A DNA stretch of 64,000 nt from Marinifilaceae bacterium (lineage in GTDB: Bacteria > Bacteroidota > Bacteroidia > Bacteroidales > Marinifilaceae). The stretch covers positions 30,842 through 94,841 of the forward strand of contig JAFGYE010000067.1 of NCBI GenBank assembly GCA_016936255.1. Direction: 5' to 3'. Below the pieces are notes generated by a model. That model was given only the letters and a program-made list of their open reading frames with translations. It was not told the DNA's origin and searched no databases. Positions 47,607-56,821 of this stretch are shown in pieces. Position 1 is the first letter of the stretch; each line of letters begins with the position of its first letter. The position numbers were made by a program, and so were the translations under genes.

Positions 47607-50135
47607 ATGAAATTTCTACTTGCATTATTTGCCTTAATTATATCTTCCCTTTCTCTTTATGCCGATCACGGTATTTATTTTAAATCCAACGAGGTTTCGA
47701 AAGAGAATCGGACTGGGATTGATATTACACACAAGAATAATATTTCATATACCAAAAACTTCACCATTGCCTTTATGCTTTCTTTACGGGAAACGGAAAC
47801 TCATTATGGGGAAATTCTATCTTTAAAAGAGGAACATGATAAAAACTTAATACAGGTTACCTATAGGGAACCGGATTTATACGTAATTCACAATAAAAAA
47901 GAAACTAAGTTTCATTGTAATTTTAATTCATTAAACCTTCTTCGAAACAGATGGATTCCATTCCAACTTGAAATTGATAGTGAAAATGGAGAGATTGCCT
48001 TAACTCTTGGAGAGAATCACTTTAAGAATTCGATTCAATTTCCAAAAACCTCTGAGTTTTCCTTATCATTGGGTGTAATAAACAAGTATGGCTTTTTTAT
48101 CGATGAAGTTCCCTCGATGTCTATAAAAGATTTGGCCATTCATATTGACGGAACACCAAAACATTTGTGGCCATTTCGAAAAGTTGCCAACGATGAACTT
48201 AAAGACATTTTATCAAGTAGAACTGCAAAACTATATAATCCAGATTGGGTAATTGATTATCACAATCGATGGACAAAAATAAAAACTTTATCATTTTCCT
48301 CATTGCCATCGATGGCATATGATAAAAAAAATGAAACAATTCATTTTGTTCTTAAAAATGGTGTTACAAGCACCTACTCATTAAAAGCAGGCACTTTAAG
48401 TACAAACAATAAAAATTCCGGATACCCTGTTTTTGAAAAATCACAACAGCTTATAATTGACAGTAACAATCAATTAGTTTCGTATAGTTTAAATCAAAAC
48501 GATCTTTCAACTTACAATTCAGTCAATCAAAGCTGGAATCATGCCGACAGTGTAACTAATGACCTGCCAAAGTGGTGGCATCACAACAAGCTGATTCATC
48601 CAGGTAATCACCAAATAACTACTTTGTGCGGATACGGCTACTATTCCTATTCCAATTCAGTTAAATCATTTAACGAAAAAAGTAAAGTGTGGACTGAGCT
48701 CAAGCTTAAAGGAGATGTTATCGGACCTCGGTATTGCAGTTCGCTTGGATTTTCGGCTGAAAACAGTAATGTTGTTTATTTATTTGGAGGACTGGGAAAT
48801 TCTCTTGGAAAACAGATTTTAGGAAAAGAGTTTTACTACGACCTTTACCGGATTGATTTCGGGAAGAATGAGATAAAGAAACTATGGGAACTGCAGCAAA
48901 ATGATCAATTTCAATACCTACCCGTTAATTCATTAAAGGTAACTAAAAAAGACAGTGCCTTTTACACATTACTATTTCCTTGTCAAAAAAGCAGTACTTA
49001 TCTTAGAATAGCAAAAGGATTTATTAATAATCCAAAACTATATTTCATTGGCGATAGTATACCTTACGAATTTGTTGACATTAAATCTTTCGCTGATCTT
49101 TATTATTGGGAAAGTGAGAATAAATTGATTGCACTTACTTCACAAGAAACTGATGCAGATGCTGAAACCTATAAGGTGTCTATGTATTCTATAAGCTATG
49201 AGCCTGGAGCAGATACAGAATTGAATATGAATAATCATTCCCTTCCTTTCTCCATAAAATTATTCTACATTTTTTTGGCCACGATCCTATTGTTCCTGAT
49301 AATTTTTGTGAGAAGAAAAATAAGAGCTAAAATCAAAAATGAAAAATTAGAAAATGCTTCAATTTACACAATTCAGGAAACTCTGCCGACTTTTAAAATT
49401 CCACAAGTAAATTCTATCCTTTTGTTTGGTGGATTTCAAGTTTTTGATAAAAAAAGCAAAGACATCACTTACCGCTTTAGTCCTACTCTTAAAGAATTGT
49501 TTCTTTTAATACTATTGTATTCGCTTGAAGATGGAAAAGGAATTTCATCAAGAAGAATTCAGGAATTCCTTTGGCCTGATAAACCTGAAGACAAAGCCAA
49601 AAACAACAGAGGTGTTAATATTAAAAAATTACGTGGTATTTTAGAAGATATTCAAGGCGTTGAAATTACTTTCGACAATAATTATTGGAAGATGGTACTC
49701 GAAGAGAACATTTTCTGTGATTTGGCGCACATTCAGAAATGTATTAGTACCCAAATAACAAATTTGGATAGTGATAAAATAGAAGAAATAATTCAGATAT
49801 TACACAGAGGTACTCTTCTTCGCGATATAATTCCTGAATGGCTGGATTCTTTTAAAGACAAAACAACCGGGACAATTGTAAGTACTCTTGAGGAATTATT
49901 AACTAAATTCGATTTTGAACCAAGCATACGTTTGGCCATTTCAAATGTTATTTTTGAATTCGATCAGATGAATGAAACCGCCCTTCGGGTGAAATGCAAT
50001 CTCCTTTCCATACAAGGAAAGCATAGCTTGGCAATGGAGACTTACGAAAACTACATTAAACTCTATGTGAAATTATACAACGAAAAATATCAATACTCAT
50101 TTAAAGAGATCGTTTCTGAAAATACGACAGTTTAA
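47607..50135 (+). CDS. Membrane one-component regulator: LamG-like/Kelch-like sensor, TM, SARP-like wHTH and BTAD
   Basis: This 842-residue protein joins an exported sensor to a DNA-binding domain in one chain. Residues 1-19 are a signal peptide (LLALFALIISSLSLYA). Residues about 20-190 look like a LamG/lectin fold (SYTKNFTIAFMLSLRETET, IKDLAIHIDG), and 225-535 like a Kelch propeller (GPRYCSSLGFSAENSNVVYL, then FGG). One membrane helix is at about 549-569 (LFYIFLATILLFLIIFVRRK). Inside lies a winged helix at 604-700 (LLFGGFQVFDKKSK, RRIQEFLWPDKPEDKAKNN) of the SARP/OmpR kind, and a BTAD-like helical domain at 703-830. No kinase, receiver or sigma factor is present. It is divergent from SusC, so I infer direct sensing of glycan fragments in the periplasm and activation of the locus. 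I know no described PUL regulator of this layout. Confidence 0.85.
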   Translation: MKFLLALFALIISSLSLYADHGIYFKSNEVSKENRTGIDITHKNNISYTKNFTIAFMLSLRETETHYGEILSLKEEHDKNLIQVTYREPDLYVIHNKKETKFHCNFNSLNLLRNRWIPFQLEIDSENGEIALTLGENHFKNSIQFPKTSEFSLSLGVINKYGFFIDEVPSMSIKDLAIHIDGTPKHLWPFRKVANDELKDILSSRTAKLYNPDWVIDYHNRWTKIKTLSFSSLPSMAYDKKNETIHFVLKNGVTSTYSLKAGTLSTNNKNSGYPVFEKSQQLIIDSNNQLVSYSLNQNDLSTYNSVNQSWNHADSVTNDLPKWWHHNKLIHPGNHQITTLCGYGYYSYSNSVKSFNEKSKVWTELKLKGDVIGPRYCSSLGFSAENSNVVYLFGGLGNSLGKQILGKEFYYDLYRIDFGKNEIKKLWELQQNDQFQYLPVNSLKVTKKDSAFYTLLFPCQKSSTYLRIAKGFINNPKLYFIGDSIPYEFVDIKSFADLYYWESENKLIALTSQETDADAETYKVSMYSISYEPGADTELNMNNHSLPFSIKLFYIFLATILLFLIIFVRRKIRAKIKNEKLENASIYTIQETLPTFKIPQVNSILLFGGFQVFDKKSKDITYRFSPTLKELFLLILLYSLEDGKGISSRRIQEFLWPDKPEDKAKNNRGVNIKKLRGILEDIQGVEITFDNNYWKMVLEENIFCDLAHIQKCISTQITNLDSDKIEEIIQILHRGTLLRDIIPEWLDSFKDKTTGTIVSTLEELLTKFDFEPSIRLAISNVIFEFDQMNETALRVKCNLLSIQGKHSLAMETYENYIKLYVKLYNEKYQYSFKEIVSENTTV

Positions 50136-50144
50136 TCCATAAAA

Positions 50145-50168
50145 AAAACCAAGTTCACACCTGGTTTT
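50145..50168. terminator. Terminator between convergent regulator and ROK genes
   Basis: AAAACCA pairs with TGGTTTT (7 bp) with A-runs before and T-runs after, so it can work in both directions between the regulator (+) and the ROK kinase operon (-). Confidence 0.6.
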
Positions 50169-50253
50169 TAAACTAATCTAAAATTCATCCTTCTTATGAA
50201 AAAGGTTCGGAAAGAGAAACAAATTTGCTTCTCAATCCGAAGGCAGCACACTA

Positions 50254-51354
50254 CTACTGCAAATTCTTCAATGCAAATGCATACGCTCCAATTGCAATGG
50301 CTTTGCTTGCTCCAAGCTTACTAAAACAAACCGCTAAGCGGGGATTTGGATCATATTTAATCGTTTTATCTGTTCCTGGTATTTGTATATCTATTGAACA
50401 ATCTGAAGTAAATTCTTTAAATTCAGACTCATTATCAATATTGTAGATCTTTTGTACCAAACGAGGAAGAGATTCTCCACTTGCAGTGGAGCAATTTCCA
50501 TTCATCTCTTTCAAAGCTGCCGGCATATATAAATCATGAGCGCCGGTTAACCCTCCACCAATAACAGCAATACCATCGGTAATGGTTAAAAGATTGGCCA
50601 AACTATCTCCCAAACACCTTCCAAACAATTCAAATGCTTTTAGAGCTGCCTCCTGATCCGGATTATTACTATCCACAGCAATATCATAAACATCTTTCGG
50701 CATCAGTTCATTGGAATACCTGCCTTTTGCATTTTCAACAAATGTTCTCTGAATAGCCCGGGTACTTATTCCCTCTTCAGCAAATCGATCAGGAAAAACT
50801 CGTGAACTTGTTAGCCAAACCTCTGTTGCAATGGAATTATCGCCAATAAACAATTCGTTATTGTGCACTAATCCACCACCAAATCCGGTACCAAGAGTTA
50901 CGCCAATTAAATTTCGATAACGCTTAGGACTATTTTCTTCTTCCAAACGCTTGTTGATATCAGGCAATACGCCTCCCAAGGCTTCGCCGTAGGCAAATAA
51001 ATCGCCATCGTTATTTATAAAAACAGGCATCGAGAATTTTTCTTCGAGCATTGGTCCTAAAGCAACACCTCCTCTAAATGCAGGAAGATTTGGTAAATCA
51101 CCAATGATTCCATTTCTGTAATCGGCAGGACCAGGAAATGCAAAACTAATTGCAACAGGTTTCTCCGAAAGCAAATTCATAACTTCCTGAAATCCTTCAA
51201 CAATTGTTTTCAGACACAAATCAAGTTGATCTGCATTTGAAGGCTTACGAATTGGCTCAACTATTTCTTCCCCACTTTTCATTGCCGAAAAAACAAAATT
51301 TGTTCCTCCTGCATCAAGAGTCATTACAACTCTTTTATCACTCCAAATATTCAT
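50254..51354 (-). CDS. ROK-family sugar kinase, zinc motif not visible
   Basis: This 366-residue cytoplasmic protein has the ASKHA/ROK fold. The phosphate loop LDAGGTNF is near 13-20, the catalytic Asp is in FINNDGDLFAYG near 118, and the second ATP motif is TLGTGFGGGL near 158-167. The ATG at 51354 is chosen; an upstream GTG start would run into the MFS gene, which ends 8 bp before. The usual ROK zinc signature CxCGxxGCxE is absent from the expected place, which reads SIATEVWLTSSRVFPDRFAE. The last gene of a LacI-MFS-ROK operon, it probably phosphorylates the imported hexose. GlcNAc, mannose, glucose or fructose are all possible. Confidence 0.87.
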   Translation of the reverse strand: MNIWSDKRVVMTLDAGGTNFVFSAMKSGEEIVEPIRKPSNADQLDLCLKTIVEGFQEVMNLLSEKPVAISFAFPGPADYRNGIIGDLPNLPAFRGGVALGPMLEEKFSMPVFINNDGDLFAYGEALGGVLPDINKRLEEENSPKRYRNLIGVTLGTGFGGGLVHNNELFIGDNSIATEVWLTSSRVFPDRFAEEGISTRAIQRTFVENAKGRYSNELMPKDVYDIAVDSNNPDQEAALKAFELFGRCLGDSLANLLTITDGIAVIGGGLTGAHDLYMPAALKEMNGNCSTASGESLPRLVQKIYNIDNESEFKEFTSDCSIDIQIPGTDKTIKYDPNPRLAVCFSKLGASKAIAIGAYAFALKNLQ

Positions 51355-51362
51355 ATGCTTTC

Positions 51363-52517
51363 CTACTTTCTTTTGTAAAACGACAATCCAAAAATATATC
51401 CAATACACACTAGTGTAACAACAAAACCTGCCATTAGTGAGAAGATATCTGCTACAGCACCAAATATTACAGGAACAATTGCACCACCAATAATGGCTGT
51501 TACCATCAAACCTGAAATTTCATTACTTCTTTCCGGCATTGCATCAATTGTTATCGAAAATACCAAAGGAAAAATATTGGCAAATCCCAATCCAATCACT
51601 AATATGGCAACAAATCCCATAACCGAACTTGTTGCAATATAAAGTCCGGCAATCCCGATCAGCGACAAAAGAGTTGTGATTTTCAAAAATCTTGAAGGAG
51701 ACATCCAATTCAAAATTACCCCTCCCAAAAAGCGACCAGTCATCAAGGCCATGAAGAAAAATAAGGTTCCCCACAAGCCTAGCTCTTTAATATCATAATT
51801 AAATTTTTCAGATAAATAGTTTGGAAGTTTAGCACTCATACTTACCTCTGAACCAACATATAAGAAAATAGCTAAAACCATAAAGAAAACATATGGATTT
51901 TTCAACAACGCAAGTACCGATCCAAATGAAGCAGGAGATGCAGCATCATCTTTTTTCTCTTCTATATTAACAATATATAAATAAATCACTGCTACCAAAA
52001 GAATTCCAGAATAAATTGGGAACAAAAGTTTCCAATCCAATCCCCAATACTTCGCAGCCAACAATGGAATTAAAGCTCCCGACAATGAACCGATTGCCTT
52101 AATAAACTGTCCGAATGATAAATTTCTAGAATATTTTCCTTCAGGTGACACATCTCTCATAATTGGATTCCCTGCAACCTGCAACAAGGTAGCACCTGTT
52201 CCTAATAGTAACAAAGATCCTAATAACAAACCAAACGAAGAAAAATTGCCTAATATAGGTAACACTAAACCTACTAAGGCTGCCATCATACCAAGAAGCA
52301 ATACACGCTTTTTTCCTTTTCTATCCTGATACAATCCCATCGGAACGGAAAGCAAACCAAACATGATAAACCCCATAAAGGTTACCAATCCAGCCAAAAC
52401 GTTACTCAACTCATATTCGCTTTGCAACTGACTTGTAAGCGGCCCTACAACATCACCAAATCCCATGCACAAGAATGCCAAAAAAATTGGCCCTGATTTT
52501 AGATAATTATTCTTCAT
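51363..52517 (-). CDS. MFS sugar transporter (FucP/GluP/NagP-like)
   Basis: This 384-residue inner-membrane protein has about 12 helices. The line FLAFLCMGFGDVVGPLTSQLQ opens the protein and GLYQDRKGKKRVLL between helices 2 and 3 is the MFS loop. NPIMRDVSPEGKYSRNLSFGQF near 120-140 is close to the N-P-Y/I region of fucose, glucose/galactose and N-acetylglucosamine MFS permeases. It is the second gene of the LacI operon (15 bp gap) and the likely entry route of the sugar that the ROK protein phosphorylates. The exact sugar cannot be decided from the sequence. Confidence 0.88.
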   Translation of the reverse strand: MKNNYLKSGPIFLAFLCMGFGDVVGPLTSQLQSEYELSNVLAGLVTFMGFIMFGLLSVPMGLYQDRKGKKRVLLLGMMAALVGLVLPILGNFSSFGLLLGSLLLLGTGATLLQVAGNPIMRDVSPEGKYSRNLSFGQFIKAIGSLSGALIPLLAAKYWGLDWKLLFPIYSGILLVAVIYLYIVNIEEKKDDAASPASFGSVLALLKNPYVFFMVLAIFLYVGSEVSMSAKLPNYLSEKFNYDIKELGLWGTLFFFMALMTGRFLGGVILNWMSPSRFLKITTLLSLIGIAGLYIATSSVMGFVAILVIGLGFANIFPLVFSITIDAMPERSNEISGLMVTAIIGGAIVPVIFGAVADIFSLMAGFVVTLVCIGYIFGLSFYKRK

Positions 52518-52532
52518 TGTCGACTCTTATTA

Positions 52533-53528
52533 TTAACGTTCTATTAATTTAGGTTTCAATTCTATTCTTGTATTCTTACTTTCTTTGTTTTTAATTACTT
52601 CCTCCAGAATATCTACAGATTGCCTGGCAATACTCATTATAGGTTGTGCAATAGAAATTACTCTAGGCATCGAATAATCAAAAATGTCCAGATTATCGAA
52701 ACTTACAAAAGTGATTTCTTTTACCTTTTCAGGATAATGCATATTCATTAACCAAATAGCCGTAGCAGTAATCTGATTATTAGTAAAAACAACTACATCA
52801 ACCCCAGCTTCAATCAAGTATTTCAATTCTTTTTGAGCACTTTCTTTAATATGATTGTAATCTACAATTCGAAGTAAATTTTCATCATATTCCAAAGCAT
52901 TATCTGTTAAGGCCTGTTTGTATCCATCTATCCTTAGTTTTAAGGAATAAACATCCGGTGTAATAGACAACAGACCAATTTTTTTTGCACCCTTATTTAT
53001 TGTTTTCTGAATCGCTTCCTTCATTGGATTTTTGTTTTCAACCAAAATGTAATTGGCTAAAAATTCAGGGTCTTCCCGATCGAAAAAAACCATTGGAAAA
53101 TTATACTTGGAAAGAGATTTTAAAACATCTCCTTTTATAAAACAAGACGCAATAATTAATCCATCAACCTGCCTGTTTACGAACATATTGAGCAGCAGCT
53201 CTTCTTTCTCTTTTTTCTCATCGGTACTCCCAATTAGTAAATGATATCCTTTTTCCCAAAGTAGATCTTCAATCATCCGTCCGATTTTAGCATAAAATGG
53301 ATTCGAAATATCAGGAACCAGATAGCCAATGGTATTAGTAGTACCATTCTTTAAACTCTTCGCAATTTGATTCGGTTGATAGCCTACCTCTTCGATGTAA
53401 TCCAATATTACTTTTTGAGTTTTTTTACTGATGTTCTTTTCATCTCCTTTTTTATTTAAAACGAATGAGACTGTTGTTTTTGAAACTCCTAAATCTTGGG
53501 CTATATCCTTAATTGACTTCTTCTTCAC
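52533..53528 (-). CDS. LacI-family transcriptional repressor
   Basis: This 331-residue regulator has the LacI helix-turn-helix at 3-50 (IKDIAQDLGVSKTTVSFVLN), the hinge region GYQPNQIAKSLKNG and the periplasmic-binding-like sensing domain with NTIGYLVPDISNPFYAKIGR. The start is a GTG at 53528, since no in-frame ATG lies nearby and the HTH begins at residue 3. It is the first gene of an operon with an MFS transporter and a ROK kinase. Two tandem operator-like sites lie 14-38 bp upstream of its own start over the predicted transcription start, so it probably represses its own operon until the sugar or its phosphate binds. Confidence 0.93.
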   Translation of the reverse strand: MKKKSIKDIAQDLGVSKTTVSFVLNKKGDEKNISKKTQKVILDYIEEVGYQPNQIAKSLKNGTTNTIGYLVPDISNPFYAKIGRMIEDLLWEKGYHLLIGSTDEKKEKEELLLNMFVNRQVDGLIIASCFIKGDVLKSLSKYNFPMVFFDREDPEFLANYILVENKNPMKEAIQKTINKGAKKIGLLSITPDVYSLKLRIDGYKQALTDNALEYDENLLRIVDYNHIKESAQKELKYLIEAGVDVVVFTNNQITATAIWLMNMHYPEKVKEITFVSFDNLDIFDYSMPRVISIAQPIMSIARQSVDILEEVIKNKESKNTRIELKPKLIER

Positions 53529-53541
53529 TGGATTTTATTGC

Positions 53542-53566
53542 TAAATCGGTTTACTAAATCGGTTTA
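53542..53566. promoter_or_regulatory. Two tandem LacI-type operators
   Basis: TAAATCGGTTTA occurs twice, at 53542-53553 and 53555-53566, 13 bp apart. Each copy is a palindrome at 5 of 6 base pairs with the central CG that LacI-family proteins recognise. They lie directly downstream of the -7 box and cover the expected transcription start, the normal site for a repressor. Confidence 0.75.
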
Positions 53567-53567
53567 C

Positions 53568-53597
53568 CAAAAATATGATTTTTTTTTATCATTCAAA
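53568..53597 (-). promoter_or_regulatory. Bacteroidota-type promoter of the LacI-MFS-ROK operon
   Basis: On the minus strand TTTG (53597-53594) and TATTTTTG (53575-53568) are 18 bp apart, close to the consensus. The start would fall near 53561, inside the second operator. Confidence 0.65.
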
Positions 53598-53880
53598 AAT
53601 AATTTTCAAAAAGAAAATAGTGGTCTGCCCACTCTTGATTTTAAAACATTAAAAATCAACACATACACACCTATTATTAAGCAACCTACTACAATAAACA
53701 ATTACTGTAGTATATAATCAACAGATGAAATTTTTCATTCTTCTGATTTCAAAAAAAATTGTACTTTTATGCACGAATAAAAATTATACACACCTCCTTA
53801 TTTTCTTACAAATATTTTAAGCCCGGTTTTATTTGGATTTAATTAACTTATAGTTAAATCGTGGCATTAGACAAATATGA

Positions 53881-54684
53881 ATGAATATGAATGATCAAAA
53901 AATTTGCGTTATTGGTTGTGGTAATTTAGGTCGATCAATTGTTAAAGGACTTTTGAATAATGATACTTTTAACTCGGGTCATGTAACCGCAACAAGAAGA
54001 AATATTGATTTAATAGCCGATTTAGCCTCAGAGGGAGCCGCAATTACATCGGATAACTGTGAAGCTGTTAGAAATTCCAATATTATTTTAGTTGCCGTAA
54101 AACCTTATAATGTTGGTAAAATAATAAAAGAAATTAAAGGTGAAATCACTGAAGGACATCATGTACTTGTTTCACTGGCGACCGGCCTAACAACCGAAGA
54201 AATTTCAGAAATGCTGGATCATAAAATACCGGTTTTTAGAGCTATGCCAAATATTGCTGCCAATATATCTGAATCAACAACTTGTATTTGTGGCAAAAAT
54301 GCTTCTCAGATAGAAACAAAAAACATTAAAGCCATTTTCGACTGTGTTGGAGAAAGCCTGATTATTAATGAAGAATTAATGGAAGCGGCCACCATTTTAG
54401 GCGCTTGTGGAATTGCTTTTGTGTTCCGTTTTATTCGTGCAATGATTCAAGGTGGAATTCAAATTGGTTTTGATGCCAATACCGCCAAACAAATAGTATC
54501 TCAAACAGTGAAAGGTGCTGCCGAAATGCTCCAAATTAATAATGATCACCCCGAATCGGAAATTGACAAGGTTACTACACCAAAAGGTTGTACAATTGTA
54601 GGGTTAAATGAGATGGAACATCAAGGTTTTTCGTCTGCATTAATCAAAGGAATTGTAACTTCATTTCAAAAAATTGAAAAATAA
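53881..54684 (+). CDS. proC: Pyrroline-5-carboxylate reductase
   Basis: This 267-residue cytoplasmic enzyme reduces pyrroline-5-carboxylate to proline with NAD(P)H, the last step of proline synthesis. The Rossmann loop is ICVIGCGNLGRSIV (8-21), followed by TATRRN for the cofactor and VAVKPYNV near 77. The C-terminal dimer domain has the family signature DKVTTPKGCTIVGLNEMEHQ near 225-245. Length is normal. The ATG at 53881 is used; another ATG lies two codons downstream. It stands alone, convergent with the protease gene. Confidence 0.95.
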   Translation: MNMNDQKICVIGCGNLGRSIVKGLLNNDTFNSGHVTATRRNIDLIADLASEGAAITSDNCEAVRNSNIILVAVKPYNVGKIIKEIKGEITEGHHVLVSLATGLTTEEISEMLDHKIPVFRAMPNIAANISESTTCICGKNASQIETKNIKAIFDCVGESLIINEELMEAATILGACGIAFVFRFIRAMIQGGIQIGFDANTAKQIVSQTVKGAAEMLQINNDHPESEIDKVTTPKGCTIVGLNEMEHQGFSSALIKGIVTSFQKIEK

Positions 54685-54694
54685 CAACATTAGT

Positions 54695-54726
54695 TCTCAT
54701 TCTATTGCTTAAAAAATAGAATGAGA
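54695..54726. terminator. Bidirectional terminator between proC and the protease gene
   Basis: TCTCATTCTATT pairs perfectly with AATAGAATGAGA (12 bp) around an 8-nt loop, extended by AG/CT after one bulge. On the plus strand ATCTTTTACTTT follows. It serves the convergent genes on both sides. Confidence 0.85.
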
Positions 54727-54733
54727 CTATCTT

Positions 54734-56821
54734 TTACTTTGTCAGCAGGAGTTTTCTTTTCAAATCAACACCATCAATATTCAAGTTTAAAATATAGACT
54801 CCTGAAGATAACCCCTTAAGATTAAAATTAACCATACTTTCGTAGCTGGAAACAACTCCTGAACGAATTTGAGCTCCTTTTAGATCAAATACTTTCCATG
54901 TAATTCGCAAATAGACTATCCGGCTTAAATCAACCGTAAAAGCACCATCGGATGGATTTGGATAAATCTTTAATAAATCATTATAGGTGGTTGTTATTTC
55001 TTTTGATGTTGAATTTATACCACACAAATTTTCAGCACTAAGTTTTATGGTATATTTTCCTGTCCCGGCATAAGTGTGACTTGGATTTTCCTCCTCTGAA
55101 ACTGCTCCGTCACCAAAATTCCAATTGTAGGTCATCCCTTCAACCGATGTATTAGTCATTTGAACTTTATTCCTTTCAACGGTATAATCAAAATTTGCCA
55201 CCGGAACATCCATAGCCAAAACAGAACGCACAACACTATCGGCAACTCCATTCTTTCGCACAATTAATTTAACCCGCTTAAGACCCGGATTGCTATAATT
55301 CACAACATGAGGTCCTTTCTCTATTGAAGTTTGAGGAGTGGCTCCATCACCAAAATTCCAGTAAAACTCATCAGGTTCACCTAATGAAACATCCGTGAAA
55401 GTAACCTGAGATTCATAACAAATGCTATCTTTGGAAACAGTAATAACTGCTCTTAATCCTTTGTATGGATCAACACCATCAAGTGTTTCCACACCTAAAC
55501 TCAATGGATCCAGCCAAAATTTCAATTGCTGATTTGCTTCGGAATAATTGGCCCAACTTTCTGAAAATTTTGCAAAGTAATCGTATACCGGATCTTCACA
55601 ATCAGCCTCTCCTCCCGTCAAATCACCAATCAAGCGATGGTTTTCATCAAATAATGGTGAGCCGGAAGATCCGCCTTCCGTAGTTCCTAAATCCCATTCT
55701 AAAATCAACCAATGTGTGTTGGGTTCGAATGTAAACTTTGTATCCGAATAAGAATCCGTTAATGGTGCATCATAATCAGCAGATATTTTTTTCACATCTC
55801 CACTTGGATGATGAATACAAGTTGTATTTGTTGGCACTCTACCCGATCTGTCCCAACCAATGTAATAGGGTGAATAAGAAGCAGGCGGCATTACAGAAAG
55901 TTCTAAAAGTGTAAAATCCAACCCACTTGTTGTAGCCAGCAAACTTGATCCGGAGATAGATTGCGATTTTGAACCATCAGAGGATTCACAATCTACAGCC
56001 TCATAATTAAAAACAAAAATGGCAACATCTGCATCTTCTTGATTATCGATCGCATGATGAGCTGTCAGTAAAAAAGGCCTTCCATCATAGCCGGTATTAT
56101 TTATCAGGGCACCCGACGCAATGTAACCACTATACAAAATATGACAGACAGATCGTTTTTCAACCTGCCAGGCATCTCCTTCCGCACAATTAATATTCAC
56201 ATTACATGTTCCTGATGTTTTTAACAAAGATTCCGCTCCTTGCAGCTGATTAAAAATATTTTTATAGTCATGCAGCACACTTCCAATTTCTAAATCTGCA
56301 ATAAAATCAGGATGTAAAGGCTCTATATATTCTACAGTTATTTCATCTCCCTGCAAAGGTTCAACCGAAAACCTGCCCGATTCTTTATTGTTTTTTTCAT
56401 TGTAGCCTCCAAGTATACGGTTCGATTGATTATTGTACACAAACATCTGACTGCCTGCCGGAATTCTGAATTTTGAAAAAATCAATCCTAAAGAATATGC
56501 TCCGGGCGATGAAACCGATATCCGCCAGACTCTTCTGCCATCATCTAAAACCTGCCATTTACCACTACTTAAGGAATTATAACTTGTGGTGTATTTATAA
56601 GCATATTGAGCATACTTAAGGTAACTTTTACCTCCGACCTGTTCGTTCGCCTTGCTCATTTTTGTCATCTCAAAACGAGGCAAATAAATCGTTGACAATT
56701 CTGACTTTAACTTCCCCGTTTTAAATAAAGGTTCACCACCATAAGAGATTTGAGCCTTTGTGGACAGCCAAAAAAGAGTTAAGCTAATAAGTAGCCCGGA
56801 TCGGATTAATTTAGAGATCAT
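54734..56821 (-). CDS. Secreted trypsin-like serine protease with PKD domains and T9SS sorting domain
   Basis: This 695-residue exported protein starts at the ATG at 56821 (a TTG start 15 bp upstream is less likely). Its signal peptide ends STKAQ. The protease domain (about 205-445) has a plausible triad of His256 in LLTAHHAID, Asp302 in GLDFTLLEL and Ser386 in GGSSGSPLF. It resembles lysyl endopeptidase-like (S1) enzymes by its cysteine pattern. Two PKD domains follow (about 460-535 and 540-610, FYWNFGDGA and YNWNFGDGA). A type A type-IX-secretion C-terminal domain closes it (617-695, KIYPNPSDGAFTVDL to LLLTK). It is probably released or surface-anchored through T9SS. Cleavage after Lys is inference. 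Confidence 0.9.
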   Translation of the reverse strand: MISKLIRSGLLISLTLFWLSTKAQISYGGEPLFKTGKLKSELSTIYLPRFEMTKMSKANEQVGGKSYLKYAQYAYKYTTSYNSLSSGKWQVLDDGRRVWRISVSSPGAYSLGLIFSKFRIPAGSQMFVYNNQSNRILGGYNEKNNKESGRFSVEPLQGDEITVEYIEPLHPDFIADLEIGSVLHDYKNIFNQLQGAESLLKTSGTCNVNINCAEGDAWQVEKRSVCHILYSGYIASGALINNTGYDGRPFLLTAHHAIDNQEDADVAIFVFNYEAVDCESSDGSKSQSISGSSLLATTSGLDFTLLELSVMPPASYSPYYIGWDRSGRVPTNTTCIHHPSGDVKKISADYDAPLTDSYSDTKFTFEPNTHWLILEWDLGTTEGGSSGSPLFDENHRLIGDLTGGEADCEDPVYDYFAKFSESWANYSEANQQLKFWLDPLSLGVETLDGVDPYKGLRAVITVSKDSICYESQVTFTDVSLGEPDEFYWNFGDGATPQTSIEKGPHVVNYSNPGLKRVKLIVRKNGVADSVVRSVLAMDVPVANFDYTVERNKVQMTNTSVEGMTYNWNFGDGAVSEEENPSHTYAGTGKYTIKLSAENLCGINSTSKEITTTYNDLLKIYPNPSDGAFTVDLSRIVYLRITWKVFDLKGAQIRSGVVSSYESMVNFNLKGLSSGVYILNLNIDGVDLKRKLLLTK

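Larger units (their letters stand above)
53529..53880. other. Divergent region between the LacI operon and proC
   Basis: The 352 bp contain the LacI promoter and operators on the left (listed separately). The rest is AT-rich, with CTACTACAATAAACAATTACTGTAG around 53687, where CTAC..GTAG arms give a weak symmetry. No gene and no clear proC promoter is seen. Confidence 0.5.

Noticed and set aside
51355..51408. GTG-started extension of the ROK kinase
   Set aside because: It overlaps the end of the MFS gene, while the ATG at 51354 begins a normal ROK N-terminus.
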